A DNA stretch of 64,000 nt from the NCBI GenBank assembly GCA_026002995.1, contig BPGK01000001.1, positions 930,001-994,000 on the forward strand, read 5' to 3'. Positions 17,274 through 25,997 of this stretch are shown in pieces; positions within the stretch are counted from its first letter, which is position 1; every line of letters starts with the position of its first letter. Position numbers and translations under genes: made by a program. The notes below the pieces were generated by a model. The model saw nothing but the letters and a program-made list of their open reading frames with translations, searched no databases and was not told the origin of the DNA. The DNA comes from Gaiellaceae bacterium. GTDB lineage: Bacteria; Actinomycetota; Thermoleophilia; Gaiellales; Gaiellaceae.

Positions 17274-18317
17274 TCAACGCCTGCGGCGCCGGCTGCGTGC
17301 GCGGAGTCGCTCGCGGCGAGCGAGCCGCTCCTCCAGGTCGGCAAGCTCTCGCTCGAGCTCTCGGTAGCTCGCCCAGCGCTCGGGCTCGAGCGCGCCGGAC
17401 GCGAGCGCCTCCTGGACGGCGCAGCCCGGCTCCCGCTCGTGTCGGCAGTCTCGGAAGCGGCACTGGGCGACGAGCTCGGTGACATCGGCGAACACCTCGC
17501 GCAGGCCTTCGTCAGCGAGCCAGAGGTGCACCTCGCGCATGCCCGGGTTGTCCACGATCAGGCCTCCGCCGGGGAGGAGGACGAGCTCGCGCCGCGTTGT
17601 CGTATGGCGTCCCGCTCCATCCTTGCGCGTCTCGCCGGTGGCGAGGAGCTCGTCTCCGACGAGCGCGTTGACGAGCGACGACTTGCCGACGCCGGAGGGG
17701 CCGATGAGCGCTCCCGTCACGCCGGGCGCGAGGTAGGCGCGCACCTCGTCCAGGCCTAGCCCGCTCCGAGTCGAGACGAGGTGGACGGGGACGTCACTGC
17801 CCACGGCGGCGATCTCGTGGGCGCTGGAGCGCGGGTCGTCCTCGAGATCGGCCTTCGTCAGGAGGACGACGGGGCGCGCGCCGCTCGCCCAGGCGAGGGT
17901 CAGGTACCGCTCGAGGAGACGGGGGACGAGGGGGTCGACGACAGCGAACGCGCAGAAGACGACGTCGACGTTGGCGGCCACCACCTGCTCGCGCCCCGTG
18001 TCGGCCGTCGGATCCGGAGAGACGCGTCGGGAGATCCGCGTGCGTCGCGGGAGCACGGCTCCGACGAGCGGCGGCTCCGTGGCTCTCTCGACGGCGACCC
18101 AGTCGCCCACAACTGGGAGGTCGGCCTCTCTCGCGTCGCGTCGGGCTCGACCGGGAAGCCGGGCGCGAGCCTCGCCGTCGGCGAGCCAGACGTCGTATGC
18201 CCCGCGATGCTGCACTGCGACGCGTCCCGGCTCGAGCCCGAGCGCACGGTACTCGGCGAACGCGGCCTCCCAGCCTGCGTCCCAGCCGAGGTCCTCGAGC
18301 GCGGGCACCGACTCCAT
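17274..18317 (-). CDS. rsgA: Ribosome small subunit-dependent GTPase A
   Basis: The 347-residue protein is a circularly permuted GTPase with motifs in the order TKAD (G4), GPSGVGKSS (G1) and DNPGM (G3). An N-terminal OB-fold region with VVGDWVAV precedes them. A C-terminal zinc site has C, C, H and C in CRFRDCRHEREPGC. RsgA acts late in 30S ribosome maturation and hydrolyses GTP when bound to the subunit. The ATG at 18315-18317 gives the normal start. The C-terminus is very arginine-rich. The upstream TIGR01777 gene ends 29 bp before it on the same strand. Confidence 0.93.
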   Translation of the reverse strand: MESVPALEDLGWDAGWEAAFAEYRALGLEPGRVAVQHRGAYDVWLADGEARARLPGRARRDAREADLPVVGDWVAVERATEPPLVGAVLPRRTRISRRVSPDPTADTGREQVVAANVDVVFCAFAVVDPLVPRLLERYLTLAWASGARPVVLLTKADLEDDPRSSAHEIAAVGSDVPVHLVSTRSGLGLDEVRAYLAPGVTGALIGPSGVGKSSLVNALVGDELLATGETRKDGAGRHTTTRRELVLLPGGGLIVDNPGMREVHLWLADEGLREVFADVTELVAQCRFRDCRHEREPGCAVQEALASGALEPERWASYRELERELADLEERLARRERLRARSRRRRR

Positions 18318-18346
18318 TCTCCCGGAGCCGGGCTCCCGCGGGGGCG

Positions 18347-19234
18347 CTACAACTCGAGCGCGCGCCGCAGGGCGGGCTCGAGGGCGGGGAACGAGAACGC
18401 GAACCCTGCTTCGAGGAGTCGCGCCGGGAGGGCGCGCTGGCCCTCGAGTAGCGTCGCCTCGCCCATCTCGCCGAAGAGCGCTTTCACTGCGAGTCCGGGG
18501 AGGGGGAAGATGGTCGGCCGTCCGAGCACGCGTCCCAGCGTCTTCGTCAGGTGCGCGCTCGTGACGGGATTCGGCGAGACGAGGTTCGTCGCTCCGGAGA
18601 GATCGTGCTCCAGCGCGAAGAGGTACGCGGCGACGGTGTCGTCGAGCGAGATCCAGCTCCACCACTGCCTGCCCGAGCCGACTCGCCCGCCGAGCCCGAG
18701 CTTGAACGGAGTGAGCATCTTCGCGAGAGCTCCGCCGCGGCGGCTGAGCACGATGCCTTGGCGGAACGTCACGACGCGGGCGCCGGCCTCCCGCGCCGGA
18801 TCGGCTGCGGCCTCCCACTCCTTTCCGACCTCGGCGAGGAAGCCGGACCCGAGCTCCGACTCCTCGGTCAGGATCTCGTCGCCGCGGTTGCCGTAGATAC
18901 CCACCCCGCCGGCGGAGATCAACGCCGGCCTGCCCTCGAGAGCGGCGACAGTGCGGGCGAGCAGCGCTGTGGGCAGGACGCGTGAGTCGCGGATCTCGCG
19001 CTTTCGCGCCTCCGTCCACCGCCGGCCGATCGTCGCTCCGCTGAGGTTGACGAAGGCGTCGACGTCGGCCACCGCGTAGGGGTCGAGCGCCCCGGAGGCT
19101 GGATCCCACGCCACCTCGTCGGAGGCCCGCGCCTCGCGTCGGACGAGGCGCACAACCTCGTGGCCCCTCTCGCGGAGGGCGGGAACGAGCGCCGAGCCGA
19201 TGAGGCCGGACGCGCCCGAGACAGCGACCTTCAT
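18347..19234 (-). CDS. TIGR01777 family (YfcH/SDR39U1) NAD-dependent epimerase-like protein
   Basis: The 295-residue protein begins with the Rossmann motif VAVSGASGLIGSAL. It carries the family signatures VDAFVNLSGATIGRRWT (with the NLSGA segment), ISAGGVGIYGNRGDE and WWSWISLDDTVAAYLFALE. The C-terminal DUF1731-like part contains GRVLGRPTIFPLPGLAVK. The family has an SDR fold, binds NADP and has no agreed substrate; it appears in cell-division and envelope contexts in several bacteria. The start at 19232-19234 lies 39 bp from the divergent azlC start. It probably shares a transcript with rsgA. Confidence 0.88.
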   Translation of the reverse strand: MKVAVSGASGLIGSALVPALRERGHEVVRLVRREARASDEVAWDPASGALDPYAVADVDAFVNLSGATIGRRWTEARKREIRDSRVLPTALLARTVAALEGRPALISAGGVGIYGNRGDEILTEESELGSGFLAEVGKEWEAAADPAREAGARVVTFRQGIVLSRRGGALAKMLTPFKLGLGGRVGSGRQWWSWISLDDTVAAYLFALEHDLSGATNLVSPNPVTSAHLTKTLGRVLGRPTIFPLPGLAVKALFGEMGEATLLEGQRALPARLLEAGFAFSFPALEPALRRALEL

Positions 19235-19273
19235 AGGCGTCGATTCTCGCATGCTGCTGGTACGTTCGGCCGC

Positions 19274-19933
19274 GTGGACACGGATCATCGCCCCCGGCTC
19301 CGGGACGGCGTTCGGGCGGCGCTCCCGCTCGCTCCAGGCCCGCTCTTCTTCGGCGCCGCCTTCGGCGTCTTCGCGGATGCCGCGGGGATGGGCGCGGTCG
19401 CGGCAACCGCGATGTCGGCGACGACGTTCGCAGGATCGGCGCAGTTCGCCGCCGTCTCCGTGCTCCATGCCGGCGGCACCCTCGCCGCCGCAATCGCGGC
19501 CGCGGTCTTCCTCAACGCGCGCTACGCCGCCATGAGCATCACGGTCGCCTCCATCGTTCCCGGGGGCAGGCTGCAGCGGCTCGTGCGCTCGCAGCTCATC
19601 GTGGACGAGTCCTGGGCGCTTTCGGGGCGGAGCGGGCGCTTCGAATGGCCGATCCTCGCCGGCGCCGGGCTCTTCCTCTACGTGCTCTGGGTAGCGAGCA
19701 CGGCCGCCGGAAGCCTGCTCGGTGACCTCCTCGGCGATCCTGCCTCGCTCGGTCTCGACGCCGCCTTCGCCGCCCTCTTCCTCGCGCTCGCCGCGCCGTA
19801 CCTCCGATCCCGTCCGGCGGCGCGGGCGGCGGTCGTGGCCGGTGCCGTCACGCTCCTCCTCACGCCCGTCGCGCCTGCGGGCGTCCCGATCGTCGCGGCT
19901 GCGGGGGCGTGTCTCGTGGGGCTTCGCCGGTGA
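19274..19933 (+). CDS. azlC: Branched-chain amino acid exporter, large subunit AzlC
   Basis: The 219-residue membrane protein has AzlC signatures: GPLFFGAAFGVFADAAGMG, SATTFAGSAQFAAVSVLHAGG and FLNARYAAMSITVA. Several transmembrane helices follow. With AzlD it exports branched-chain amino acids or analogues. The GTG at 19274 is chosen because the upstream open frame overlaps the divergent TIGR01777 gene. Its stop overlaps the azlD start (GTGA), so the two subunits are translationally coupled. Confidence 0.88.
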   Translation: MDTDHRPRLRDGVRAALPLAPGPLFFGAAFGVFADAAGMGAVAATAMSATTFAGSAQFAAVSVLHAGGTLAAAIAAAVFLNARYAAMSITVASIVPGGRLQRLVRSQLIVDESWALSGRSGRFEWPILAGAGLFLYVLWVASTAAGSLLGDLLGDPASLGLDAAFAALFLALAAPYLRSRPAARAAVVAGAVTLLLTPVAPAGVPIVAAAGACLVGLRR

Positions 19934-20241
19934 GCGAGGTGTGGATCGTCGTGCTCGCGGTCGGCGCAGCGACGGCTCTCCTGAAGGCCGCGGGGCCGGT
20001 CTTCCTCGGCAGGCGCCCCCTGCCCACGCGGGCGCAGCCCGTCGTGCAGCTCCTCGCTCCCGTGATGCTCACGGCGCTCGTCGTCACGCAGACGTTCGCG
20101 GGTGACAGAGAGGTCACGATCGACGCGCGCGCCCCGGGCGTCGCCGCAGCGGCGCTCGCGATCTGGGTCCGCGCGCCCGTCGTCGTAGCCATGGGGGTCG
20201 CGGCCGTCGTGACGGCGCTCTCGCGTGCCGTCGAGCTCTAA
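19930..20241 (+). CDS. azlD: Branched-chain amino acid exporter, small subunit AzlD
   Basis: The 103-residue protein has four hydrophobic segments and the AzlD pattern KAAGPVFLGRRPLP followed by LLAPVMLTALVVTQTF. It is the small partner of AzlC. The GTG at 19930 overlaps the azlC stop. Its last bases overlap those of a possible small gene on the opposite strand (20238-20366). Confidence 0.87.
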   Translation: MSEVWIVVLAVGAATALLKAAGPVFLGRRPLPTRAQPVVQLLAPVMLTALVVTQTFAGDREVTIDARAPGVAAAALAIWVRAPVVVAMGVAAVVTALSRAVEL

Positions 20242-20366
20242 CGTCCGAAGGGCGCGGAGAGCCGCCGGGCGCTCGCCGGTCTCCCGAAGAACGCGAGAGC
20301 GGCGATCGCCTCTGCGGCGACGCTGAGCGCGCCGATCGCGAGGAGCAGGAGGTGGAAGTGCCGCAT
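20238..20366 (-). CDS. Possible 42-residue membrane protein
   Basis: An ATG at 20364-20366 opens a 42-codon frame encoding one hydrophobic helix (HLLLLAIGALSVAAEAIAAL) and a short basic tail, ending at TAG 20238-20240. Read along the minus strand, CAGGAGGTGG would lie inside the coding part, and no clear ribosome-binding site precedes the start. It could be a small membrane protein or a chance frame downstream of azlD. Confidence 0.35.
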   Translation of the reverse strand: MRHFHLLLLAIGALSVAAEAIAALAFFGRPASARRLSAPFGR

Positions 20367-20489
20367 GCCACGAAGATCGGGTGCGAACCGCAGAGGCTTG
20401 AGCGGTGGCCGGCAAGCTCGTCGCTCCGAGTCCCGAGGCGGTCGAGCTCGACGCCTGCCGCGGGAGCCGGCGGCGAGCGTCGCGGCTGC

Positions 20490-21176
20490 TCAGTGCGGGG
20501 GTCGGAAGACGGCGAACGGGTCGGTGACCTCGAGGCGGCGCGTCCTGAAGCGGAACACCTCCGCCGGCCGCCCGCCGGCGGGCCCGTGCGCCCGTCTCTC
20601 GCCGGTGGCCTCGATCGCTCCCCGGCGAAGGAGTACGCGCTTCAAGTTCGTCGCGGAGACCTCGTACCCGAGCGCAGCCCCGTAGACCGCGGTCAGCTCG
20701 GCGAGCGTGAAGGTCTCGGGAGCGAGGGCGAAGCCGATGTTGGAGTACGAGAGCTTGCCACGGAGGCGCTCGCGCCCCGCCTCGACGATCTCGCGGTGGT
20801 CGAACGCCAGCGGTGGCAGCTCGTCCACAGGGTGCCAGCACGTGTCCGCGGGCACGTCGGGGTCGATGCCGAGCGGCACGAGACCGAGGTAGGCGGTTGC
20901 GAGCTCCCAGCGGCCCGGATGACGCTCGGGGTCGCTCCAGGTAGCGAGCTGCTCGAGGTGCGCGACCTCGCGCACGTCGACCTTCGTCGCCAAGTGACGC
21001 AGGATCGAAGCCTCGAGCGTCTCGCCCGGCTCGAGAGCGCCCCCCGGGAGCGACCAGGCGCCGCGGAACGGCTCGCGGGCGCGTTCCCAGAGGAGCACCT
21101 GGAGGACGCGCTTGCGCACCTGGAAGACGACCGCGAGCACGGCCTGCGCTGGACGAGAGGTGGTAGACTCTGCCAC
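20490..21176 (-). CDS. nrtR: NrtR-type regulator of NAD biosynthesis (Nudix-like domain plus winged helix)
   Basis: The 228-residue protein pairs a Nudix-like domain (residues about 10-140) with a C-terminal winged-helix region (about 145-228). The latter contains SNIGFALAPETFTLAELTAVY, split by eye as SNIGFALAPETF and TLAELTAVY, then SATNLKRVLLRRGAIEATGE. The Nudix box keeps GGALEPGE but the catalytic REXXEE part reads RHLATK, so hydrolase activity is probably lost, as in known NrtR repressors that sense ADP-ribose or related compounds. The start is GTG at 21174-21176. It is divergent from nadBCA across only 30 bp containing a perfect palindrome. The context makes NrtR more likely than a housekeeping Nudix enzyme. 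Confidence 0.85.
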   Translation of the reverse strand: MAESTTSRPAQAVLAVVFQVRKRVLQVLLWERAREPFRGAWSLPGGALEPGETLEASILRHLATKVDVREVAHLEQLATWSDPERHPGRWELATAYLGLVPLGIDPDVPADTCWHPVDELPPLAFDHREIVEAGRERLRGKLSYSNIGFALAPETFTLAELTAVYGAALGYEVSATNLKRVLLRRGAIEATGERRAHGPAGGRPAEVFRFRTRRLEVTDPFAVFRPPH

Positions 21177-21183
21177 GAGGTTA

Positions 21184-21198
21184 TCGACTCAGAGTCGA
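21184..21198. promoter_or_regulatory. Probable NrtR operator between nrtR and nadB
   Basis: TCGACTCAGAGTCGA is a perfect 15-bp palindrome around a central A. It occupies the middle of the 30-bp gap between the divergent nrtR (start 21176) and nadB (start 21207) genes. The short leaders suggest leaderless or nearly leaderless mRNAs, so a bound dimer would block both promoters. A half-site-like TAGACTC lies at 21164-21170. Confidence 0.6.
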
Positions 21199-21206
21199 AA
21201 ACTAGC

Positions 21207-22661
21207 ATGAGCGAGCGCGCCGGACGAGCCCCCGACTTCCGCCCCGACCTGATCGTCGTCGGCGGCGGCGTCGCCGGCCTCTTCGCGGCCCTGTGCGCCG
21301 CGCAGGAGGGCCGGGTGCTCGTCCTCTCGAAGGCGCCGCTCAGCGTGACGACGAGCACCCTCGCGCAGGGCGGCATCGCGGCCGCGATCGGCGAGGACGA
21401 CACGCCCTCGCTCCATGCCGCGGACACTGCACGCGCGGGACGAGGGCTCGTGCGACCGAGCGCCGTCGCCGTGCTCACCGAGGAGGCACCCGCGCGGATC
21501 CGCGATCTCGAAGAGCTCGGCGTCGAGTTCGACGAGGGGCTCTCGCTCGAGGGAGGCCACTCGAGGCGGCGAGTCGTCCACGCAGGCGGCGCCGCGACCG
21601 GTGACCGGGTCGCGCGGGTGCTCGCCGGGCGCGTGCTCGCGCATCCCCGCATTCGTGTGCTCGAAGGGGTCTGCCTGCGCGAGCTCCGAGTGGATCGCGG
21701 GCGCTGCGTCGGCGTCGTCACCGACCGAGGCACGATCTCCGCGCGGGCGACGCTCCTCGCCACGGGAGGCGCCGCCGCGCTCTGGTGGCGAACGACGAAC
21801 CCTCCCGGCTCGACTGGGGACGGGATCGCTGCCGCCTACCGCGCGGGAGCGGCGATCGCAGATCTCGAGTTCACGCAGTTCCATCCGACGGCTCTCGTCG
21901 ACTCGTCGCTCCTCCTCTCGGAGGCGCTCCGCGGCGAGGGCGCCTTGCTCCTCGACGAGAGCGGCCGTCGCTTCACGGACGAGCTGGCTCCACGAGACGT
22001 GGTCGCGCGGGAGATCGCGGCTCGGGGGACGGCGCTCCTCGACCTGCGCGAGATCGATCGCGAGCGCTTCCCCGAGCTCATGTCGAGCCTTCGGGAACGC
22101 GGCTACGACGCGTCGGCGGCTCCGATCCCGGTGGCACCGGCGGCGCACTACTTCGTGGGAGGGATCGTGACCGACCTGGACGGGCGCAGCGAGCTCCCCG
22201 GCCTGTACGCGGCGGGCGAGTGCGCCGCGACTGGGGTGCACGGGGCGAACCGGCTCGCGTCGAACTCGCTGCTCGAGTGTCTCGTCTTCGGACGAAGGGC
22301 CGCGCTCGCGGCGCTCGGCGATTCGGCGGGGTCTACGGCGGGGTCAGGTCCCGATCGTTGCGCACGATGGGGGCGCAACGATCGGGACCTGACCCCGGGG
22401 CGTTGCGCTGTCGAGCGGGTCACCGCCGAGCTGCGGCAGGCGCTCTGGCGCGACTGCGGCCTCGTCCGCGATGCCGCCGGGCTCGAGCGGCTGCGCCGCA
22501 CGCCGCACCTGCTCGCGTCGCTGATCGCGCAGAGCGCGCTCGTGCGCGAGGAGAGCCGCGGCTCGCACTTCCGCGCCGACTTCCCCGCCGAAGACCCCGC
22601 CTTCGAGCGCCACGTCGTCCTCCGTCGTGGATGCGAGCCGACGCTGGAGAGGTGGTTGTGA
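21207..22661 (+). CDS. nadB: L-aspartate oxidase, with an inserted palindromic element
   Basis: The 484-residue flavoprotein oxidises L-aspartate to iminoaspartate, the first step of de novo NAD synthesis. It has the FAD motif [36 protein letters not shown], and [20 protein letters not shown] followed by [15 protein letters not shown]. The C-terminal helical domain contains [21 protein letters not shown] (written here as [10 protein letters not shown] and [11 protein letters not shown]). Residues about 378-397, in the variable linker before that domain, are encoded by a 59-bp perfect hairpin (22339-22397) that keeps the frame. The ATG at 21207 follows the operator. The stop overlaps nadC. Confidence 0.93.
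   Translation: MSERAGRAPDFRPDLIVVGGGVAGLFAALCAAQEGRVLVLSKAPLSVTTSTLAQGGIAAAIGEDDTPSLHAADTARAGRGLVRPSAVAVLTEEAPARIRDLEELGVEFDEGLSLEGGHSRRRVVHAGGAATGDRVARVLAGRVLAHPRIRVLEGVCLRELRVDRGRCVGVVTDRGTISARATLLATGGAAALWWRTTNPPGSTGDGIAAAYRAGAAIADLEFTQFHPTALVDSSLLLSEALRGEGALLLDESGRRFTDELAPRDVVAREIAARGTALLDLREIDRERFPELMSSLRERGYDASAAPIPVAPAAHYFVGGIVTDLDGRSELPGLYAAGECAATGVHGANRLASNSLLECLVFGRRAALAALGDSAGSTAGSGPDRCARWGRNDRDLTPGRCAVERVTAELRQALWRDCGLVRDAAGLERLRRTPHLLASLIAQSALVREESRGSHFRADFPAEDPAFERHVVLRRGCEPTLERWL
22339..22397. repeat. GGGGTCAGGTC palindromic element A, in frame within nadB
   Basis: Two 25-nt arms (22339-22363 and 22373-22397) are perfect reverse complements around a nine-base loop. From the outside inward each arm reads GGGGTCAGGTC, then CCGATC, then GTTGCGC. 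It shares the layout GGGGTCAGGTC-N6-GTT(G/C)C with elements B and C, but its six variable bases are its own. It adds about 20 residues to NadB without shifting the frame. Confidence 0.9.
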
Positions 22662-23521
22662 GCGTCGTCCCTGGCCTCTCGCGCACGCGACCGCTTCCAC
22701 CTCCGGAGACGCTCGAGCAGCTCGTCGAGAGAGCGCTCGCCGAGGACGTGGGCGCAGGCGACGTGACGACCGAGGCGATCGTACCCCCAGGTCAGACGGC
22801 GACCGCGGAGCTCGTCGTGAAGGAGCCCGGGGTCGTGTTCGGGCTCGAGGTCGCGGAAGCCGTGTTCCGCTCGCTCGCCGAGGGAATCGCGTTCGAGGCG
22901 CTCGCTGCGGAGGGAACGCGCGTCGGCGCTCCGAGCGTCGTCGGGCGCGTGACCGGGCCGCTCGGCGCGATCCTCACGGGCGAGCGCGTCGCGCTGAACT
23001 TCCTCGGTCGGCTCTCCGGAATCGCGACGCTCACCCGACGCTACGTCGACGCGGTCGAGGGCACGGGCTGCGTGATCCTCGACACTCGCAAGACGACCCC
23101 CGGCCTGCGATCGCTCGAGAAGCAGGCGGTCGTCGCAGGGGGCGGCCGCAACCACCGCTTCGGGCTCGACGACGGCGTCTTGATCAAGGACAACCACCTG
23201 CGCGCCGCGGGCTCGCTCACCGAAGCGGTTCGTCGAGCGCGCGCCGTCACCGACCTGTCGATCGAGGTCGAGTGCGACACGCTCGAGCAGGTCTCCGAGG
23301 CGCTCGCAGCGGGGGTCGACGCCATCCTCCTGGACAACATGACGCTCGCCGAGCTGCGCCGGGCCGTCGAGCTCGCCGGAGGTCGAGCGCGCCTCGAAGC
23401 CTCCGGCGGCATCACGCTCGAGGACGTGCGCGCCGTCGCCGAGACGGGCGTCGACGAGATCTCGATCGGCGCGCTCACGCACTCCGCTCCGTCCCTCGAC
23501 GTCTCCCTGGAGCTCACATGA
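22658..23521 (+). CDS. nadC: Nicotinate-nucleotide pyrophosphorylase (carboxylating)
   Basis: The 287-residue enzyme converts quinolinate and PRPP to nicotinate mononucleotide, CO2 and pyrophosphate. Recognisable segments include [47 protein letters not shown] and [20 protein letters not shown]. The C-terminal barrel motifs [14 protein letters not shown] and [12 protein letters not shown] also fit. Length and residues are typical. The GTG at 22658 overlaps the nadB stop and its own stop overlaps nadA, so the three genes form a tightly coupled operon. Confidence 0.95.
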   Translation: MSVVPGLSRTRPLPPPETLEQLVERALAEDVGAGDVTTEAIVPPGQTATAELVVKEPGVVFGLEVAEAVFRSLAEGIAFEALAAEGTRVGAPSVVGRVTGPLGAILTGERVALNFLGRLSGIATLTRRYVDAVEGTGCVILDTRKTTPGLRSLEKQAVVAGGGRNHRFGLDDGVLIKDNHLRAAGSLTEAVRRARAVTDLSIEVECDTLEQVSEALAAGVDAILLDNMTLAELRRAVELAGGRARLEASGGITLEDVRAVAETGVDEISIGALTHSAPSLDVSLELT

Positions 23522-24453
23522 CCACAACGGAGATCGCGACCATGCAGGAGGAGGTACGGGCGCTCGCGCGCGAGCGTGGCGCCGTCATCCTCGCCCACAA
23601 CTACCAAGTGCCCGAGGTCCAGGACGTCGCTGACTTCGTCGGCGACTCGCTCGGGCTCTCGCAGGAGGCCGCACGGACCGACGCCGAGGCGATCGTGTTC
23701 TGCGGCGTCCACTTCATGGCCGAGACCGCGGCGATCCTCTGCCCGGACAAGACCGTCCTCATCCCCGACCTCGACGCCGGCTGCTCGCTCGCGGCCTCGA
23801 TCACGGCAGAGCAGCTGCGCGCCTGGAAGGCGGAGAACCCGGGTGCGGTCGTCGTCTCGTACGTGAACACGACCGCCGACGTGAAGGCAGAGAGCGACTA
23901 CTGCTGCACGTCCGGCAACGCGAAGGCGGTGATCGAGTCGATCCCGGAGGACACGGAGATCCTGTTCTTGCCGGACATGTACCTCGGGCTCTGGCTCGAG
24001 AAGGTGACGGGTCGCCGGCTGCGGATCTGGATGGGGGAGTGCCACGTGCACGCGGGCATCCGCCCCGCCGACATCGAGCGCTGGCAGGCCGACGCGCCCG
24101 ACGCCGAGCTCCTCGTGCACCCGGAGTGCGGCTGCGCGAGCCAGTGCATGGCCTTCGGCAACGTCCGCACGCACATCCTCTCCACCGAGGGGATGATCCG
24201 CTTCGCGCGGCAGTCGCCGAAGGAGCGATTCCTCGTCGCGACGGAGACCGGTATCCTGCATCGGCTCTCGAAGGAGGCTCCCGAGAAGCGCTTCGAGGCC
24301 GTGTCCGAGAAGGCCATCTGCCGGTACATGAAGATGATCACCCTCGAGAAGCTGCGCGACTCGCTCCGCGACTGGAAGCACGTCGTGACTGTCGAGCCCG
24401 AGATCGCGGCGCGCGCCCGCGGCGCGATCGACCGCATGGTGGCGATCGTATGA
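23518..24453 (+). CDS. nadA: Quinolinate synthase (iron-sulfur)
   Basis: The 311-residue enzyme condenses iminoaspartate with dihydroxyacetone phosphate to quinolinate using a [4Fe-4S] cluster. The three cluster cysteines are visible with family spacing at residues 89 (DAGCSLA), 175 (GECHVHAG) and 268 (EKAICRYM). Substrate-binding parts such as [17 protein letters not shown] and [17 protein letters not shown] are present. The length is that of the short NadA form. The ATG at 23518 overlaps the nadC stop, and the stop overlaps the downstream PPOX gene. Confidence 0.96.
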   Translation: MTTTEIATMQEEVRALARERGAVILAHNYQVPEVQDVADFVGDSLGLSQEAARTDAEAIVFCGVHFMAETAAILCPDKTVLIPDLDAGCSLAASITAEQLRAWKAENPGAVVVSYVNTTADVKAESDYCCTSGNAKAVIESIPEDTEILFLPDMYLGLWLEKVTGRRLRIWMGECHVHAGIRPADIERWQADAPDAELLVHPECGCASQCMAFGNVRTHILSTEGMIRFARQSPKERFLVATETGILHRLSKEAPEKRFEAVSEKAICRYMKMITLEKLRDSLRDWKHVVTVEPEIAARARGAIDRMVAIV

Positions 24454-24845
24454 AGCGCCTCACCCCCGCGCAGCGAGCGTTCCTCGAGCAGCCGTTCGTC
24501 GGGGTCGTGACCGACCTGCGCGAGGACGGCTCTCCACACTCCACCGTCGTTTGGGTGGACGTCGACGACGAGGGCGTCTCGTTCAACACCGCGCGGCCGC
24601 GCGCAAAGCCGCGGCATCTCGAGAAGGACCCGCGGGTGTCGCTCGTCGTCGTCGACCCCGGCGATCCGTATCGCTGGGTCGCGATCGAAGGGACGGCCCG
24701 GCTCGTCGAGGAGGGCGCGAACGAGCAGATCGACCGCTTGGCGCACAAGTACCTCGGCCGCGACTCGTACCCCTGGCACAAGCCCGAGGAGACGCGTGTG
24801 AGCGTTCGGATCGATCCCTCGCGGATCGAGAGCCACGGGTTGTAG
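24450..24845 (+). CDS. PPOX-class F420-dependent enzyme
   Basis: The 131-residue split-barrel protein resembles the actinobacterial F420-binding branch of the pyridoxamine oxidase fold. It has [26 protein letters not shown] (written in two parts, [12 protein letters not shown] and [14 protein letters not shown]), [20 protein letters not shown] and [12 protein letters not shown]. Such proteins bind F420 or flavin and reduce varied substrates; the natural one here is unknown. The ATG at 24450 overlaps the nadA stop, placing it last in the nad operon. That position may reflect a redox role near NAD synthesis or only convenience. Confidence 0.8.
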   Translation: MKRLTPAQRAFLEQPFVGVVTDLREDGSPHSTVVWVDVDDEGVSFNTARPRAKPRHLEKDPRVSLVVVDPGDPYRWVAIEGTARLVEEGANEQIDRLAHKYLGRDSYPWHKPEETRVSVRIDPSRIESHGL

Positions 24846-24846
24846 G

Positions 24847-24880
24847 CACGGGCGAGGGCGAGGCAAGCCTCGCCCCCGTG
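24847..24880. terminator. Stem-loop terminator after the nad operon
   Basis: GGGCGAGGC (24856-24864) pairs perfectly with GCCTCGCCC (24867-24875) around AA. An outer CACGGG/CCCGTG strengthens the stem. It lies between two converging genes and so can serve both. Confidence 0.7.
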
Positions 24881-24932
24881 AGGTGGTTTCCGGGTACGAC
24901 CGTCGGGGCGGTTCCCCGGGGTCGCCCTCCGT

Positions 24933-25994
24933 CTACGCGGCCCTGACGGAGTGCACGGGCGGGAGCTTCGTCGCCACGGTGAACCACGTCGCGCCCGCGT
25001 CGCGCGAGCCGAAGACGTCGCCCGAGGTCGCGCCGAAGTAGAGCTCCATGTCCGCTCCGGCTCCGAGCCCGCAGAAGGCCTGTCGGAGGATCGTGAGGTA
25101 GGCGTTCTCCGACGGGAGACCCTCGCCGCGCTCGATCCACGTCGCGCCGGCGTCGCGCGTCTCGTACACCCGCACGCGCCCATCGGGCGTGACCCGGTCG
25201 AGGTCGGCGACGAGGGGGATGACGTACGCACTCTCGGGGTCGGCCGGGTCGACGACGAGCGGGAAGCCGAAGTCGGACGGCAGCCCATCGGCGATCGGGA
25301 GCCAGCTCTCACCCGCGTCGTCGGAGCGGTAGACGCCGCCGTGGAACTGCATGAAGAGCCGCTCGGGTCGGCGCGGCGCCCGGTGCAAATTGTGGACGCA
25401 GAGCGTGAGCGTGTCCGCGCGCGCCTCTTCGGGTAGGTAGCGGGGGACGAGGCCCGCGTTCCCGTTGCGCCAGGTCTGCCCGCCGTCGTCGGAGAGCCAG
25501 ACGCCCACCGCGGAGATCGCGAGCGCGATGCGCGCCGGGTCGCCGGGCCAGGTGCAGATCGAGTGCAGGCACATCCCTCCGGCGCCCGGGCTCCACTCCG
25601 AGCGCGTCGGCTGCTCCCAGAAGCCGCGGTTCAGCTCCCATGTCTTCCCGCCGTCTCGGCTCTCGAAGAGGACGCCGGGCGCGCCGCCGGCGTACAGGAG
25701 CCCGTCCTCCTCTCCTGGGACGATGGTCCAGAGGCGCTCGAGCGGCTTCTCCGCGTCCTCGGGGAGCGCGAGCCCCTCCGCCTGCTCCCACTCGGCGTCG
25801 AGGTCGTCGCTGAAGAAGAGCTTCGGCCCGTAGAAGGCCGAGGTCACGCAGGCGAACGCGCGACCGCTCCTTGGGTCGCGCACGGCGTACTCGACCGGCT
25901 CGCCGGCGAAGGAGCGCGAGCGGATCCGGAACTCCTCGCCCTCGCCTTCGAGGACGAACAGTCCCTTCTTCGTGCCGACGAGGAGCTCGGTCAT
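24933..25994 (-). CDS. BNR/sialidase-like beta-propeller protein
   Basis: The 353-residue protein is built of repeated beta-propeller blades with Asp-box (BNR) motifs: SRDGGKTWEL, SDDGGQTWRN, SDDAGESWLP, TRDAGATWIE and SRDAGATWFT. No signal peptide is visible, so it is probably cytoplasmic, unlike true sialidases. It lacks an obvious sialidase RIP motif, and glycosidase activity is not supported. It follows the MoaD/ThiS-like gene by 3 bp, implying a joint function. Its start is ATG at 25992-25994. Confidence 0.8.
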   Translation of the reverse strand: MTELLVGTKKGLFVLEGEGEEFRIRSRSFAGEPVEYAVRDPRSGRAFACVTSAFYGPKLFFSDDLDAEWEQAEGLALPEDAEKPLERLWTIVPGEEDGLLYAGGAPGVLFESRDGGKTWELNRGFWEQPTRSEWSPGAGGMCLHSICTWPGDPARIALAISAVGVWLSDDGGQTWRNGNAGLVPRYLPEEARADTLTLCVHNLHRAPRRPERLFMQFHGGVYRSDDAGESWLPIADGLPSDFGFPLVVDPADPESAYVIPLVADLDRVTPDGRVRVYETRDAGATWIERGEGLPSENAYLTILRQAFCGLGAGADMELYFGATSGDVFGSRDAGATWFTVATKLPPVHSVRAA

Positions 25995-25997
25995 GGC

